A stretch of DNA of 13,361 nucleotides, from assembly GCA_030637965.1 (NCBI GenBank), contig DAOWFO010000075.1, positions 1 to 13,361 on the forward strand. Direction: 5' to 3'. The notes below the pieces were generated by a model. That model had not been told where the DNA came from and did not search any database. It was given only the letters and a program-made list of their open reading frames with translations. Of this stretch, positions 7,172-13,241 are shown piece after piece. Source of the DNA: Thermoplasmata archaeon. Lineage in GTDB: Archaea > Thermoplasmatota > E2 > DHVEG-1. How positions within the stretch are numbered: the stretch's first letter is position 1; every line of letters begins with the position of its first letter. A program made the translations under genes and the position numbers.

Positions 7172-7176
7172 TTTTT

Positions 7177-7201
7177 CTAAAAATTAAAATTGTTTTTTTA
7201 G
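7177..7201 (+). terminator. Weak terminator after the microprotein gene
   Basis: CTAAAAA (7177-7183) can pair with TTTTTAG (7195-7201), and a run of seven Ts lies within 7193-7199. The stem is AT-only apart from one pair, so folding would be weak, but T-runs alone can end archaeal transcripts. It begins 6 bases after the stop codon. Confidence 0.35.
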
Positions 7202-7280
7202 GAATTATTTATTAAAAAAATAATAACCAAAAATTTTGATTTATGAGTTGATATTTAATTAATAAAAATTTAAATAACAA

Positions 7281-7380
7281 AGGAGGAACACGAGGTCTGG
7301 ATTAAGGAGGAAATAATAAATTGCAAAGTTTATTTTGAAATGAAAGAAAAATAAAAATAATTTATTTCTCCAGACCTTCG
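7281..7380 (+). ncRNA. Candidate structured RNA with two AGGAGG motifs
   Basis: AGGTCTGGA (7293-7301) pairs perfectly with TCCAGACCT (7369-7377). Continuing inward, GAAATAA (7310-7316) pairs with TTATTTC (7362-7368), giving about 16 bp interrupted only by an 8-base bulge on the 5' strand. That bulge (TTAAGGAG) overlaps the second of two AGGAGG motifs (7281-7286 and 7305-7310), sequences perfectly complementary to the archaeal 16S 3' end, yet no usable gene follows either. CTCC at 7368-7371 could alternatively pair with the GGAG, so two folds compete. TATA-like elements TTTAAATA (7269-7276) and ATATTTAAT (7251-7259) lie upstream. The loop is about 45 A-rich bases. No known RNA family is recognised. 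Confidence 0.4.
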
Positions 7381-7383
7381 CAA

Positions 7384-7399
7384 ATTAACAATTGTTAAT
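7384..7399. promoter_or_regulatory. 16-bp palindrome, copy 1 (candidate operator)
   Basis: ATTAACAATTGTTAAT is a perfect palindrome. It ends 3 bases before a TATA box (TTTATAAA, 7403-7410), i.e. over the BRE position. A second copy with one base changed lies at 7532-7547 in the same position relative to another TATA box. The pairing of motif and promoter argues against chance symmetry. Confidence 0.6.
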
Positions 7400-7402
7400 G
7401 TG

Positions 7403-7410
7403 TTTATAAA
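7403..7410 (+). promoter_or_regulatory. TATA box for a possible small RNA
   Basis: TTTATAAA directly after palindrome copy 1 predicts a transcript start at about 7431-7433. The only thing found in the next 60 bases is the two-hairpin element ending in a T-run, with no convincing protein gene before the next promoter at 7548. Confidence 0.45.
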
Positions 7411-7430
7411 GTTTTCTATGATTTATTACG

Positions 7431-7484
7431 GTAAACGTCGATTTTGATACGTTTTTATGATGAAAATCATAAATAATATTTTTT
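7431..7484 (+). ncRNA. Candidate small RNA of about 54 nt with terminator
   Basis: From the predicted start the sequence can fold into two adjacent hairpins. The first is AAACGT (7433-7438) with ACGTTT (7449-7454). The second is a perfect 8-bp stem, TTTATGAT (7454-7461) with ATCATAAA (7466-7473), closed by a GAAA tetraloop. Six Ts follow at 7479-7484, so the second hairpin looks like an intrinsic terminator. The two hairpins share one base and would compete slightly. With a promoter about 25 bases ahead, this forms a compact transcription unit. No known RNA family is recognised; a long leader of the next gene or a DNA-binding site are alternatives. Confidence 0.35.
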
Positions 7485-7531
7485 AATCTTCATTGCATTA
7501 TATAATAATATTCTAAAAATTTGTTTTTAAT

Positions 7532-7547
7532 ATTAACAATAGTTAAT
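7532..7547. promoter_or_regulatory. 16-bp palindrome, copy 2 (candidate operator)
   Basis: ATTAACAATAGTTAAT differs from copy 1 by a single central base. It abuts the TATA box of the HTH gene at 7578. The two copies are 148 bp apart, near 14 turns of B-DNA. The natural candidate ligand is the HTH protein encoded immediately downstream; this is inferred. Confidence 0.6.
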
Positions 7548-7555
7548 TTTATATA
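7548..7555 (+). promoter_or_regulatory. TATA box of the Cys-rich HTH gene (leaderless promoter)
   Basis: TTTATATA is centred about 26 bases before the ATG at 7578, so transcription should begin at or within a base or two of the start codon. No ribosome binding site lies in the interval, which agrees with a leaderless mRNA. Confidence 0.55.
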
Positions 7556-7577
7556 GTTCTAAAAATATTATCATTTT

Positions 7578-7904
7578 ATGGGAAAAATTACATGTGAATT
7601 TATGATTTGGGAAGGTCTACCTTTTATTAGAAAGGAACTAGCAAAAAGTTTGATTTACAATTTTGGACTTTGTCAGAGAGAAGCTGCTGAACTATTGGGA
7701 TTAACAACAGCGGCTGTTTGTCAATATTTATCAAAAAAGAGGTGTAAAATCAACATCGTAGATAAAAAAATACTTACTGAAATTAATAAATCAGCAAAAA
7801 AAATAATAAATTATGATAAATCTACTGCCTCTATTGAAACTTGTAGATTATGTCAAATAATTATAAAAAAGGATTTCCAAACTTTTAGTACTGTTGAACA
7901 TTAA
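7578..7904 (+). CDS. Small Cys-containing HTH transcriptional regulator
   Basis: This 108-aa protein matches the archaeal HTH family (COG2522-like, from memory) that begins with a cysteine and a LPxIRxELAxxL helix. Here CEFMIWEGLPFIRKELAKSLI (6-26) precedes the helix-turn-helix GLCQREAAELLGLTTAAVCQYLSKKR (30-55). The linker helix KILTEINKSAKKII (64-77) leads to a terminal CRLC pair (C89, C92). Cysteines at 6, 32, 48, 56, 89 and 92 could bind a metal or cluster. A similar HTH is fused to a ThiN domain in some archaeal thiamine regulators, but no such domain is present here. The leaderless promoter and two matching palindromes upstream suggest it regulates itself and the small-RNA promoter at 7403. 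The effector is unknown. Confidence 0.82.
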   Translation: MGKITCEFMIWEGLPFIRKELAKSLIYNFGLCQREAAELLGLTTAAVCQYLSKKRCKINIVDKKILTEINKSAKKIINYDKSTASIETCRLCQIIIKKDFQTFSTVEH

Positions 7905-7907
7905 TTA

Positions 7908-7929
7908 AAATCTAATATTTATTAGATTT
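7908..7929 (+). terminator. Hairpin after the HTH gene
   Basis: AAATCTAAT (7908-7916) and ATTAGATTT (7921-7929) form a perfect 9-bp stem with a 4-base loop, 4 bases after the HTH stop codon. No T-run follows directly, so it may end the transcript or protect its 3' end. Confidence 0.5.
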
Positions 7930-8048
7930 CACAATTGATTCATACTCTTATTTCCTTAAAGTTAGCAATGCATTTTTTCCTATTGTCAATTATAAAAAAT
8001 CAAAGTTGATAATGTATTAAAATTTTTTATTTAAAATTGAAAGAAATT

Positions 8049-8074
8049 AAGGCAATAGGAATATCCTATGCCTT
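8049..8074 (-). terminator. Terminator of the RAM/membrane-protein operon, overlapping the stop codon
   Basis: On the minus strand AAGGC then ATAGGA pair with TCCTAT and GCCTT around a 3-base loop, with one bulged A: 11 base pairs. The stop codon of the membrane protein gene (8066-8068) lies within the stem, and T-rich sequence follows. It is the most stable hairpin seen at a gene end here. Confidence 0.55.
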
Positions 8075-8383
8075 CATTATTGCTAGTAGGAATATTCCAA
8101 GAGCTATTAAAGCTCCAATTATTGCGCCAATAACTGCTACGATACCATTGGTAACAGATCCAACAATATTCATTATCCCTGTGGGAGTTCCCATAAAAGA
8201 TTCAAGTACTCCAGCGCCCCATAGGAAGATAATTCCAACAATTAATCCTATTATTATTAGAATTCCTCCAACAGCTCTACTTTTACCTGATCCAAAATAA
8301 GCGGTGAATATTCCAGCGATTATACTCGCTATAGCAAATACTAACATTAGCATTCCTAAAAAATATTGTATTAGTCCTACCAT
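8066..8383 (-). CDS. Small membrane protein (105 aa), unknown function
   Basis: I do not recognise a named family. The protein is almost entirely hydrophobic and glycine-rich, with three to four TM helices: about residues 4-30, 37-58 and a long stretch 70-103 that may be one or two helices. The only polar parts are a short loop GSGKSRAV near 31-38 and a loop ESFMGTPTG near 61-69. There is no signal peptide or enzymatic motif. ATG 8383 has a strong AGAGGTGAG ribosome binding site five bases ahead. It begins 13 bases after the stop of the RAM-domain gene, so it is the second gene of that operon, and a terminator hairpin overlaps its stop codon. Small helical proteins of this type are usually pore, accessory or scaffold components; nothing more can be said. 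Confidence 0.8.
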   Translation of the reverse strand: MVGLIQYFLGMLMLVFAIASIIAGIFTAYFGSGKSRAVGGILIIIGLIVGIIFLWGAGVLESFMGTPTGIMNIVGSVTNGIVAVIGAIIGALIALGIFLLAIMKA

Positions 8384-8396
8384 TTTTTCTCACCTC

Positions 8397-8630
8397 TTAA
8401 AACTTCGTTCCTGTTAGCGTTTTCGTATCTATAACGCCATCTATTGATCTAATTTTATTTACTACCAAATTGCCAAGTCTTTCGAAATCTTCAGCCTCAA
8501 TTTTAGCTATAAGGTCATACTCTCCAAATAGAGGATGTAGTTCAACTATTTGTGGTACCTTTGAAAGCTTATTATATACTTCATGTTCTCGTGCAGGTGC
8601 AGCACTTATTAATACAAAACCTATAGCCAT
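8397..8630 (-). CDS. Stand-alone RAM (Lrp/AsnC ligand-binding) domain protein
   Basis: This 77-aa protein is the alpha/beta ligand-binding domain of Lrp/AsnC regulators without the DNA-binding HTH. The first strand AIGFVLISAAPAREHEVYNKL, then IVELHPLFGEYDLIAKIEAEDFERLGNLVVNKIRSIDGVIDTKTL, follows the family pattern, including the conserved G-x-YDL turn. Such proteins are common in archaea, form dimers to octamers and bind amino acids or related small molecules. They may act by joining Lrp assemblies or as free sensors. ATG 8630 is chosen over an in-frame ATG at 8648 because GAGGAAG lies 4 bases ahead, and the predicted transcript start (about 8643) falls inside the longer version. It is followed by a small membrane protein in one operon. 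Confidence 0.9.
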   Translation of the reverse strand: MAIGFVLISAAPAREHEVYNKLSKVPQIVELHPLFGEYDLIAKIEAEDFERLGNLVVNKIRSIDGVIDTKTLTGTKF

Positions 8631-8665
8631 GTAACTTCCTCTTTTCATCTGTTATATTGTTTTAT

Positions 8666-8673
8666 AATATAAA
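8666..8673 (-). promoter_or_regulatory. TATA box of the RAM/membrane-protein operon
   Basis: On the minus strand this reads TTTATATT in the context GGTTTATATTATAAAAC. Its centre is about 26 bases before 8643, giving a leader of about 13 bases that just accommodates the ribosome binding site of the start at 8630. Confidence 0.5.
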
Positions 8674-8691
8674 CCTTTTCAAAAACTAATA

Positions 8692-9744
8692 TTATACTAA
8701 TTCAAATCTCCATTCAATATAATCTCCATTGAATATATTGAATTTGTCACATCCAACCATTGGTATATCGCCATTTACATAATATTGCCAATATTTTCCA
8801 TTACCGCCATTTTGATTTATTCCGATTGAATCTATCAAAACCGAATCAAATTGTTCATAGTAGGTTGATTTTAGAAAAATACTATTTCTCTCAGTAAATT
8901 CCTCTAAAATTGAGAAAACAGTTTCTTCTTTATATGCAAAAATGTTGTCTTTTATCATCCACGTATCTCCAATAACGACTAACTTTACACTTGTTTCATC
9001 TGAATTCTCTAACCATATTTCACTTTTTTCAGGGATCTGTATGGCTGTTCCTGTAAATGATAGTGCTATTAGACCAATTACTAGAGCTAAAATGGGTATC
9101 TTATGTGAATTTTTAATTTTGATAGGAATCTCGATTTTATAATTCATTGGAGCAAAGGAAACAATAGGTAGAGCAATAGCAACAAAAGTGATAACTCCCG
9201 AGATCATATGATATATCATAAACGGTATTCCTGCGGCAAAAACTGCAGATAACGATCCAATTGTATGTGGATAAATCAAATACCACCAGCCAACATTGGT
9301 CCACGTATCGTATATCAAAACAAATCCAATTCCAAGTCCAGCAGCAATTCCAATATTTTTTAATTTTATTTTTCCTAAATTATTTTTAAATTTTTTCCTA
9401 TAAAAGATGTTTACAATAGCTATCATTGTAAATCCAGAATAGGTAAATAAAACTATTCTATTCATGTGATTTCCTACAAAAATATTATTTCCAAGTAACA
9501 TGTCACTTAACATCATACTGAATAATGGAACAAAGATAGCTAAAGGTGATTTTAAAAAAATTACTGCAAGAAAAGTGATCACCATTATAATCTCAAAATT
9601 TGGAAATGGTTGAAGATTCCATCCGACTAGTAATGTTCTGCCTATGGTCCCTATTACTATAAATCCTATCAGCAATAAAATGTCAAGAAAAAATTCTTTA
9701 TTATTTTTAATATTAAAAGATCCTATAATTTTTTTTATTTTCAT
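8692..9744 (-). CDS. DUF6580/ECF-S-like membrane domain fused to DUF4430
   Basis: A 350-aa two-part protein. Residues 1-235 hold six TM helices (about 18-40, 50-84, 95-114, 129-150, 163-196, 215-234) with features I associate with DUF6580: GRTLLVGWNLQPFPNFEII, PLFSMMLSDMLLG and YPHTIGSLSAVFAAGIPF. Six helices of this type resemble ECF-transporter S components, the substrate-binding membrane subunits for vitamins. Residues 240-350 form an outside DUF4430 domain: TVFSILEE, IGINQNGGNGKYWQYYVNGD and FNIFNGDYIEWRFEL. DUF4430 also forms the C-terminal domain of cobalamin carriers such as transcobalamin. The inference is a fused capture-and-uptake protein, possibly for corrinoids. No ECF ATPase or EcfT gene is adjacent. 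GGGAAGG lies 6 bases before the ATG. It diverges from the large surface-protein gene. Confidence 0.75.
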   Translation of the reverse strand: MKIKKIIGSFNIKNNKEFFLDILLLIGFIVIGTIGRTLLVGWNLQPFPNFEIIMVITFLAVIFLKSPLAIFVPLFSMMLSDMLLGNNIFVGNHMNRIVLFTYSGFTMIAIVNIFYRKKFKNNLGKIKLKNIGIAAGLGIGFVLIYDTWTNVGWWYLIYPHTIGSLSAVFAAGIPFMIYHMISGVITFVAIALPIVSFAPMNYKIEIPIKIKNSHKIPILALVIGLIALSFTGTAIQIPEKSEIWLENSDETSVKLVVIGDTWMIKDNIFAYKEETVFSILEEFTERNSIFLKSTYYEQFDSVLIDSIGINQNGGNGKYWQYYVNGDIPMVGCDKFNIFNGDYIEWRFELV

Positions 9745-9766
9745 AAATAACCTTCCCTTTTCTGGA

Positions 9767-9780
9767 TGAAATAAATTTCA
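9767..9780. promoter_or_regulatory. Inverted repeat between TATA and start of the DUF4430 gene
   Basis: TGAAAT-AA-ATTTCA is a perfect 6-bp inverted repeat. It lies between a minus-strand TATA-like element (9783-9790, ATTTATAC) and the inferred transcript start near 9760, a typical repressor position. Short AT-rich symmetry by chance is possible. Confidence 0.3.
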
Positions 9781-9846
9781 ATGTATAAATGTTTTGTTTT
9801 TACTGTTTCATAACTGTCAATATTTCTCATGAAAAAATTTTAATAG

Positions 9847-9864
9847 GATTCTCTAATCAGAATC
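9847..9864. promoter_or_regulatory. Inverted repeat upstream of the surface-protein gene
   Basis: GATTCT-CTAATC-AGAATC has perfect 6-bp arms containing two G/C pairs each, in an otherwise very AT-rich spacer. It lies about 35-50 bases before the TATA box at 9898, where an activator or divergent regulator could bind. Confidence 0.35.
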
Positions 9865-9897
9865 ACAAAAACATTATTATATTATTAAATGTACACA

Positions 9898-9906
9898 ATA
9901 TATAAG
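9898..9906 (+). promoter_or_regulatory. TATA box of the surface-protein gene
   Basis: ATATATAAG predicts transcription from about 9927, giving a 37-base leader with the GGAGG site at 9955-9959. A second AT-rich element at 9909-9918 (TTATATAATA) would start near 9940. Confidence 0.45.
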
Positions 9907-9963
9907 TATTATATAATAATGAAAAATTATTGTGAAAAATTGTCAATTAAACTTGGAGGACAT

Positions 9964-12900
9964 ATGCGTATTAGGAAAATAATATTAGTTTATATTATTC
10001 TAATAATTCTAATAACTCCAGTATTGGCAATGTCAGTATTATCGTTAGAAAATTCATTTCTTTTAACAAATGAAAATTTACCGGATTCATGGAATAAAGA
10101 ATGGTCATATAGACAAGAAATAAGTCTTCCGATATCAACAGAGAATACTCATGCAAAGTTCCAGCCTATTGATATTAGAATAGAATTCCATGAAAACTGT
10201 TGGGCAAGTGATAAAAAAATTAATTCAATAAGAGTTTGCTGTTGGGATGGAAAAACTTGGCATGAACTAGAATCACAGATATATGATTTAAACTCAACTT
10301 ATGATAATTTTATTAGTAGTTGTAGATTGATTTTTCTTGTTCCAGATATAGCAAATGGAGAAGAAAGGTACTTTGTATATTATGATGATAGTGAAAAATC
10401 ATTGCCAAAATATGTAGATCATGTAAATATTGAAGACGCATACTATTATTACGAACCAATATCTGGAATCTCTGTTGAAGGTGATTACTATAAAATTACA
10501 GAAGACGGTTATATTGTTTATGGAATTGGACAAAAAGGAAATGCTATGAATCGTAGGCTCTCTCAGATTATCCTAAAAATGAAACCCAATACAGAAGAAT
10601 TTGATATTACAAGCTTAGATGTTCTAGCATCATTTAGTTTCTCTTATCAGGTTGGTGTTAATGATGAAGATGAAATTTCATCAGATCAGATTCTAATTTC
10701 AAAAAACATATCCGAAGATGGAAATTTAATGGTGGAATTTGGAATCATTAGTGAATCATCTACAAAAGATCTTCGTACTACTAATATCTACAAATATTAT
10801 TATTGTCCAACAGATGATAAACGTATAAGAGTTAAAGTCAAACATGAGGTTTTCGAAGAAGGACTGGTTAAGGGTGTAGAAGATCTCGATGGACGATATG
10901 GAACATTGATATCATTTAAATCTAAAAGTACCTCAATACAAAAGATGGTTTTTGGAGATATACTACCATTTGTCCATATTTATGGAAAAAATAATAGAAT
11001 TAAAGAGTACAAAATGAACGAAAATCCAGAAACTAAGGAACGCGAATGGATCATAACTCACTTAGATGATTGTGATATTGGAGAGAATGCTTGGATATCC
11101 TATGATGAGGGAGATGTTGGTAAGACTCACGCAATTCTTTTTTCTTCAAATGAAGGTATTGTTAAAGAAGGAACTAATGAGAGAGATGGTATTGAAGTAA
11201 AAGTTGCAGAAGAAGAATATTTAAATATTGTCGGTACAGAGATAGACTACGCATCTATAGCATTTGGAAGGAATTCTTATATTGAGGGCGGGCATCATGA
11301 CTTAACAATTCCCGATAATCTTGTAGTAGAGTTTGATGCTGAATTTTTTTCAATTGAAGAGGGTAATTATGAAAATGTTGATAAAGAAGGAGAAATCTTT
11401 CGTAAGCTTGCAAATTATTTAGATTTCAAGGGAGATAGCCAGTTTGAGGGAGATAAAAACATACATACACTAACAGTAATTCCGCATCTGAGTGGAAGAA
11501 TATTTGCATTTCCAAATCTGGTGGAATTGACTGGTTTTCCCCTTCCAATAATATGGGCAGAATTATATCAAAATGATACATTAATTTCATCTGGAGCTGC
11601 AAATAAACCTTTTATTGGAATACAATTAATAAAATTCCCTAAAATTGCACCCGGTGAATATATCGTTAGACTATATCGTAGGATTGAAAACAAAACTAAG
11701 AATTATATCGGAGTTGGATCAGTTTCAGTTGAAGGTGATACATCCCTTCATATCTATTGTACTTGGCAAAAGAACATAGAGATAGATGCTTGTAATCAAT
11801 ATAATACTAATATCGAAAACATAGAGTTAATTTTGCTAAGAAATAATATGGTTGTAATTAAAAATTTTACAACATCATCTAAAAGTCTGATTTTAGGTGT
11901 ACCGTTCAATCTTTTTGATTCATATGTATGGGAAAATATCGAAAATATCACAATAAAATCTCTTTTTAATCTTTCTGATCCTTATATTTTAGAGGCGTTT
12001 TATAAGGGATTCTTAATCTATGATAAAGAAATTCTGATGAATCGGAAGAAAGTAGAAATAAAACTAGCTCTATATGATTTGACGGTAGAAATTAAGGATG
12101 AATTAGATTTTCCTCCCGGTGTAGATTTAAAGCCATTTCTAACAAGCCCTGAAATGTATGACACAGTAGAAATTATACCAAAAGATATTGGTAACGGTAA
12201 ATATATTTTTGAGGGATTGCCTGCTGCAACGTATGATATCCATATATCATATGGTCGTTTTTCAGAAAAAGAATCGATAATTATTCCAGAAATAGGCGAC
12301 TCCATGAGCATGGTATTCAATGGTCTTTTTGATATCAGAACAAAACTATTCAATGCTTATGGAGAAAATCTAGAAAACGATAACCAAGATATTAGTATTC
12401 AAAGAAATGGTAGGAAAATTTACCAATCTTTATCCCCAGATAATGCTGTCTCTTTACCCCCTGGTAAATATACTATTAATGTTTATTCTGGAAGCGAATT
12501 AATTGGATCAAAGACCATAGAATTAACAAACGATAAAAATATTAAAATTATTACAATAATTGAATCTATACTACCTTTTATTGTTAGGATATTTTCTTTT
12601 ATCTTTATTGGTGGCATTGTTTTAATGATCTTTTATAAAAAAATCTCATTGAATACAACTTTAAAATTGATAGCTATGAGCATTGTTCTAATTTCATTGT
12701 TTCAACCTTGGTGGATGTTAAACTCCTCGAGTGACGATGGATTAACCGAAAAAACTAGTTCTATGTATATATTTTCACAAACAATGATAGATAGAATATC
12801 ATATCAAGATGAAGTTTATTTAGATCTTGCTACAATTCCTGAAGAATTTACAGAATTCCTTGGAGTTCTTTTGATTATTATTATTTCAGGTATTGTATTA

Positions 12901-13233
12901 ATGGGCATCAGTTTTATTCCTAATGTAGTATTAAGGAGACGATTTTCTCTCATATTAGTATCTGCTAGTATCTTGTTTATTGTTTTGGTAAATGCTGCGT
13001 TTTCTTATGGTATGTCAAAAATATGTGAAATAAGTCTTGGTAGTCTTCGAGGTGAGGGTGTGTTAGATTTGAGCCTACCAACAGGAGAAACTGTGTATAT
13101 GTCTTCTGCTTGGGGTTTGGGAAATGGTTTTTACATTTGTGTTATCTCATCTATCCTTCTCATATCTGCTGGTTTTATTGATTTTATTATAAGAAGGGAC
13201 TTGATTAAAAGATTCAATAAAAAGAAAAAATAG
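9964..13233 (+). CDS. Large surface protein with five C-terminal TM helices
   Basis: This 1089-aa protein begins with a signal sequence or anchor (MRIRKIILVYIILIILITPVLA). ATG 9964 is preferred over an in-frame ATG at 9889 because GGAGG lies 4 bases ahead and the predicted transcript starts after 9889. Residues 40-145 (NKEWSYRQEISLPIS..., IRVCCWDGKTWHELESQIYDL, GEERYFVYYDD) resemble the DUF2341-like entry domain of archaeal surface proteins. A long beta-rich region follows. After it come several small Ig/carboxypeptidase-regulatory-like modules with the GKY/GEY-turn pattern (APGEYIVRLYRR, GNGKYIFEGLPAATYDIHI, PPGKYTINVYSG) between about 510 and 855. TM helices lie at about 866-890, 900-919, 965-987, 993-1015 and 1053-1077, with a basic cytoplasmic tail (KRFNKKKK). 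No enzymatic motif is evident. A role in envelope structure, adhesion or ligand sensing is inferred. Confidence 0.8.
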   Translation: MRIRKIILVYIILIILITPVLAMSVLSLENSFLLTNENLPDSWNKEWSYRQEISLPISTENTHAKFQPIDIRIEFHENCWASDKKINSIRVCCWDGKTWHELESQIYDLNSTYDNFISSCRLIFLVPDIANGEERYFVYYDDSEKSLPKYVDHVNIEDAYYYYEPISGISVEGDYYKITEDGYIVYGIGQKGNAMNRRLSQIILKMKPNTEEFDITSLDVLASFSFSYQVGVNDEDEISSDQILISKNISEDGNLMVEFGIISESSTKDLRTTNIYKYYYCPTDDKRIRVKVKHEVFEEGLVKGVEDLDGRYGTLISFKSKSTSIQKMVFGDILPFVHIYGKNNRIKEYKMNENPETKEREWIITHLDDCDIGENAWISYDEGDVGKTHAILFSSNEGIVKEGTNERDGIEVKVAEEEYLNIVGTEIDYASIAFGRNSYIEGGHHDLTIPDNLVVEFDAEFFSIEEGNYENVDKEGEIFRKLANYLDFKGDSQFEGDKNIHTLTVIPHLSGRIFAFPNLVELTGFPLPIIWAELYQNDTLISSGAANKPFIGIQLIKFPKIAPGEYIVRLYRRIENKTKNYIGVGSVSVEGDTSLHIYCTWQKNIEIDACNQYNTNIENIELILLRNNMVVIKNFTTSSKSLILGVPFNLFDSYVWENIENITIKSLFNLSDPYILEAFYKGFLIYDKEILMNRKKVEIKLALYDLTVEIKDELDFPPGVDLKPFLTSPEMYDTVEIIPKDIGNGKYIFEGLPAATYDIHISYGRFSEKESIIIPEIGDSMSMVFNGLFDIRTKLFNAYGENLENDNQDISIQRNGRKIYQSLSPDNAVSLPPGKYTINVYSGSELIGSKTIELTNDKNIKIITIIESILPFIVRIFSFIFIGGIVLMIFYKKISLNTTLKLIAMSIVLISLFQPWWMLNSSSDDGLTEKTSSMYIFSQTMIDRISYQDEVYLDLATIPEEFTEFLGVLLIIIISGIVLMGISFIPNVVLRRRFSLILVSASILFIVLVNAAFSYGMSKICEISLGSLRGEGVLDLSLPTGETVYMSSAWGLGNGFYICVISSILLISAGFIDFIIRRDLIKRFNKKKK

Positions 13234-13241
13234 TGTCATTA

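Noticed and set aside
7321..7338. TTG-initiated five-codon frame (MQSLF) after the second AGGAGG
   Set aside because: A leader peptide is conceivable, but five codons with a rare start give no testable coding signal; the stretch is better treated as part of the hairpin RNA.
7457..7486. Nine-codon frame MMKIINNIF within the small hairpin element
   Set aside because: The ATG lies inside the terminator-like stem, there is no ribosome binding site and the peptide is low complexity.
8037..8300. Pro/Ile-rich + strand frame opposite the small membrane protein
   Set aside because: The minus-strand gene has a strong ribosome binding site, TM pattern and terminator, whereas this frame starts inside that terminator and reads as an antisense artefact.
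9745..9963. Possible cobalamin riboswitch before the DUF4430 gene
   Set aside because: No B12-box-like or other conserved riboswitch core was found, and the predicted leader of about 15 bases is too short to hold one.
12018..12353. 111-codon minus-strand frame inside the surface-protein gene
   Set aside because: Antisense to a long continuous gene; no supporting start signals or recognisable motifs.
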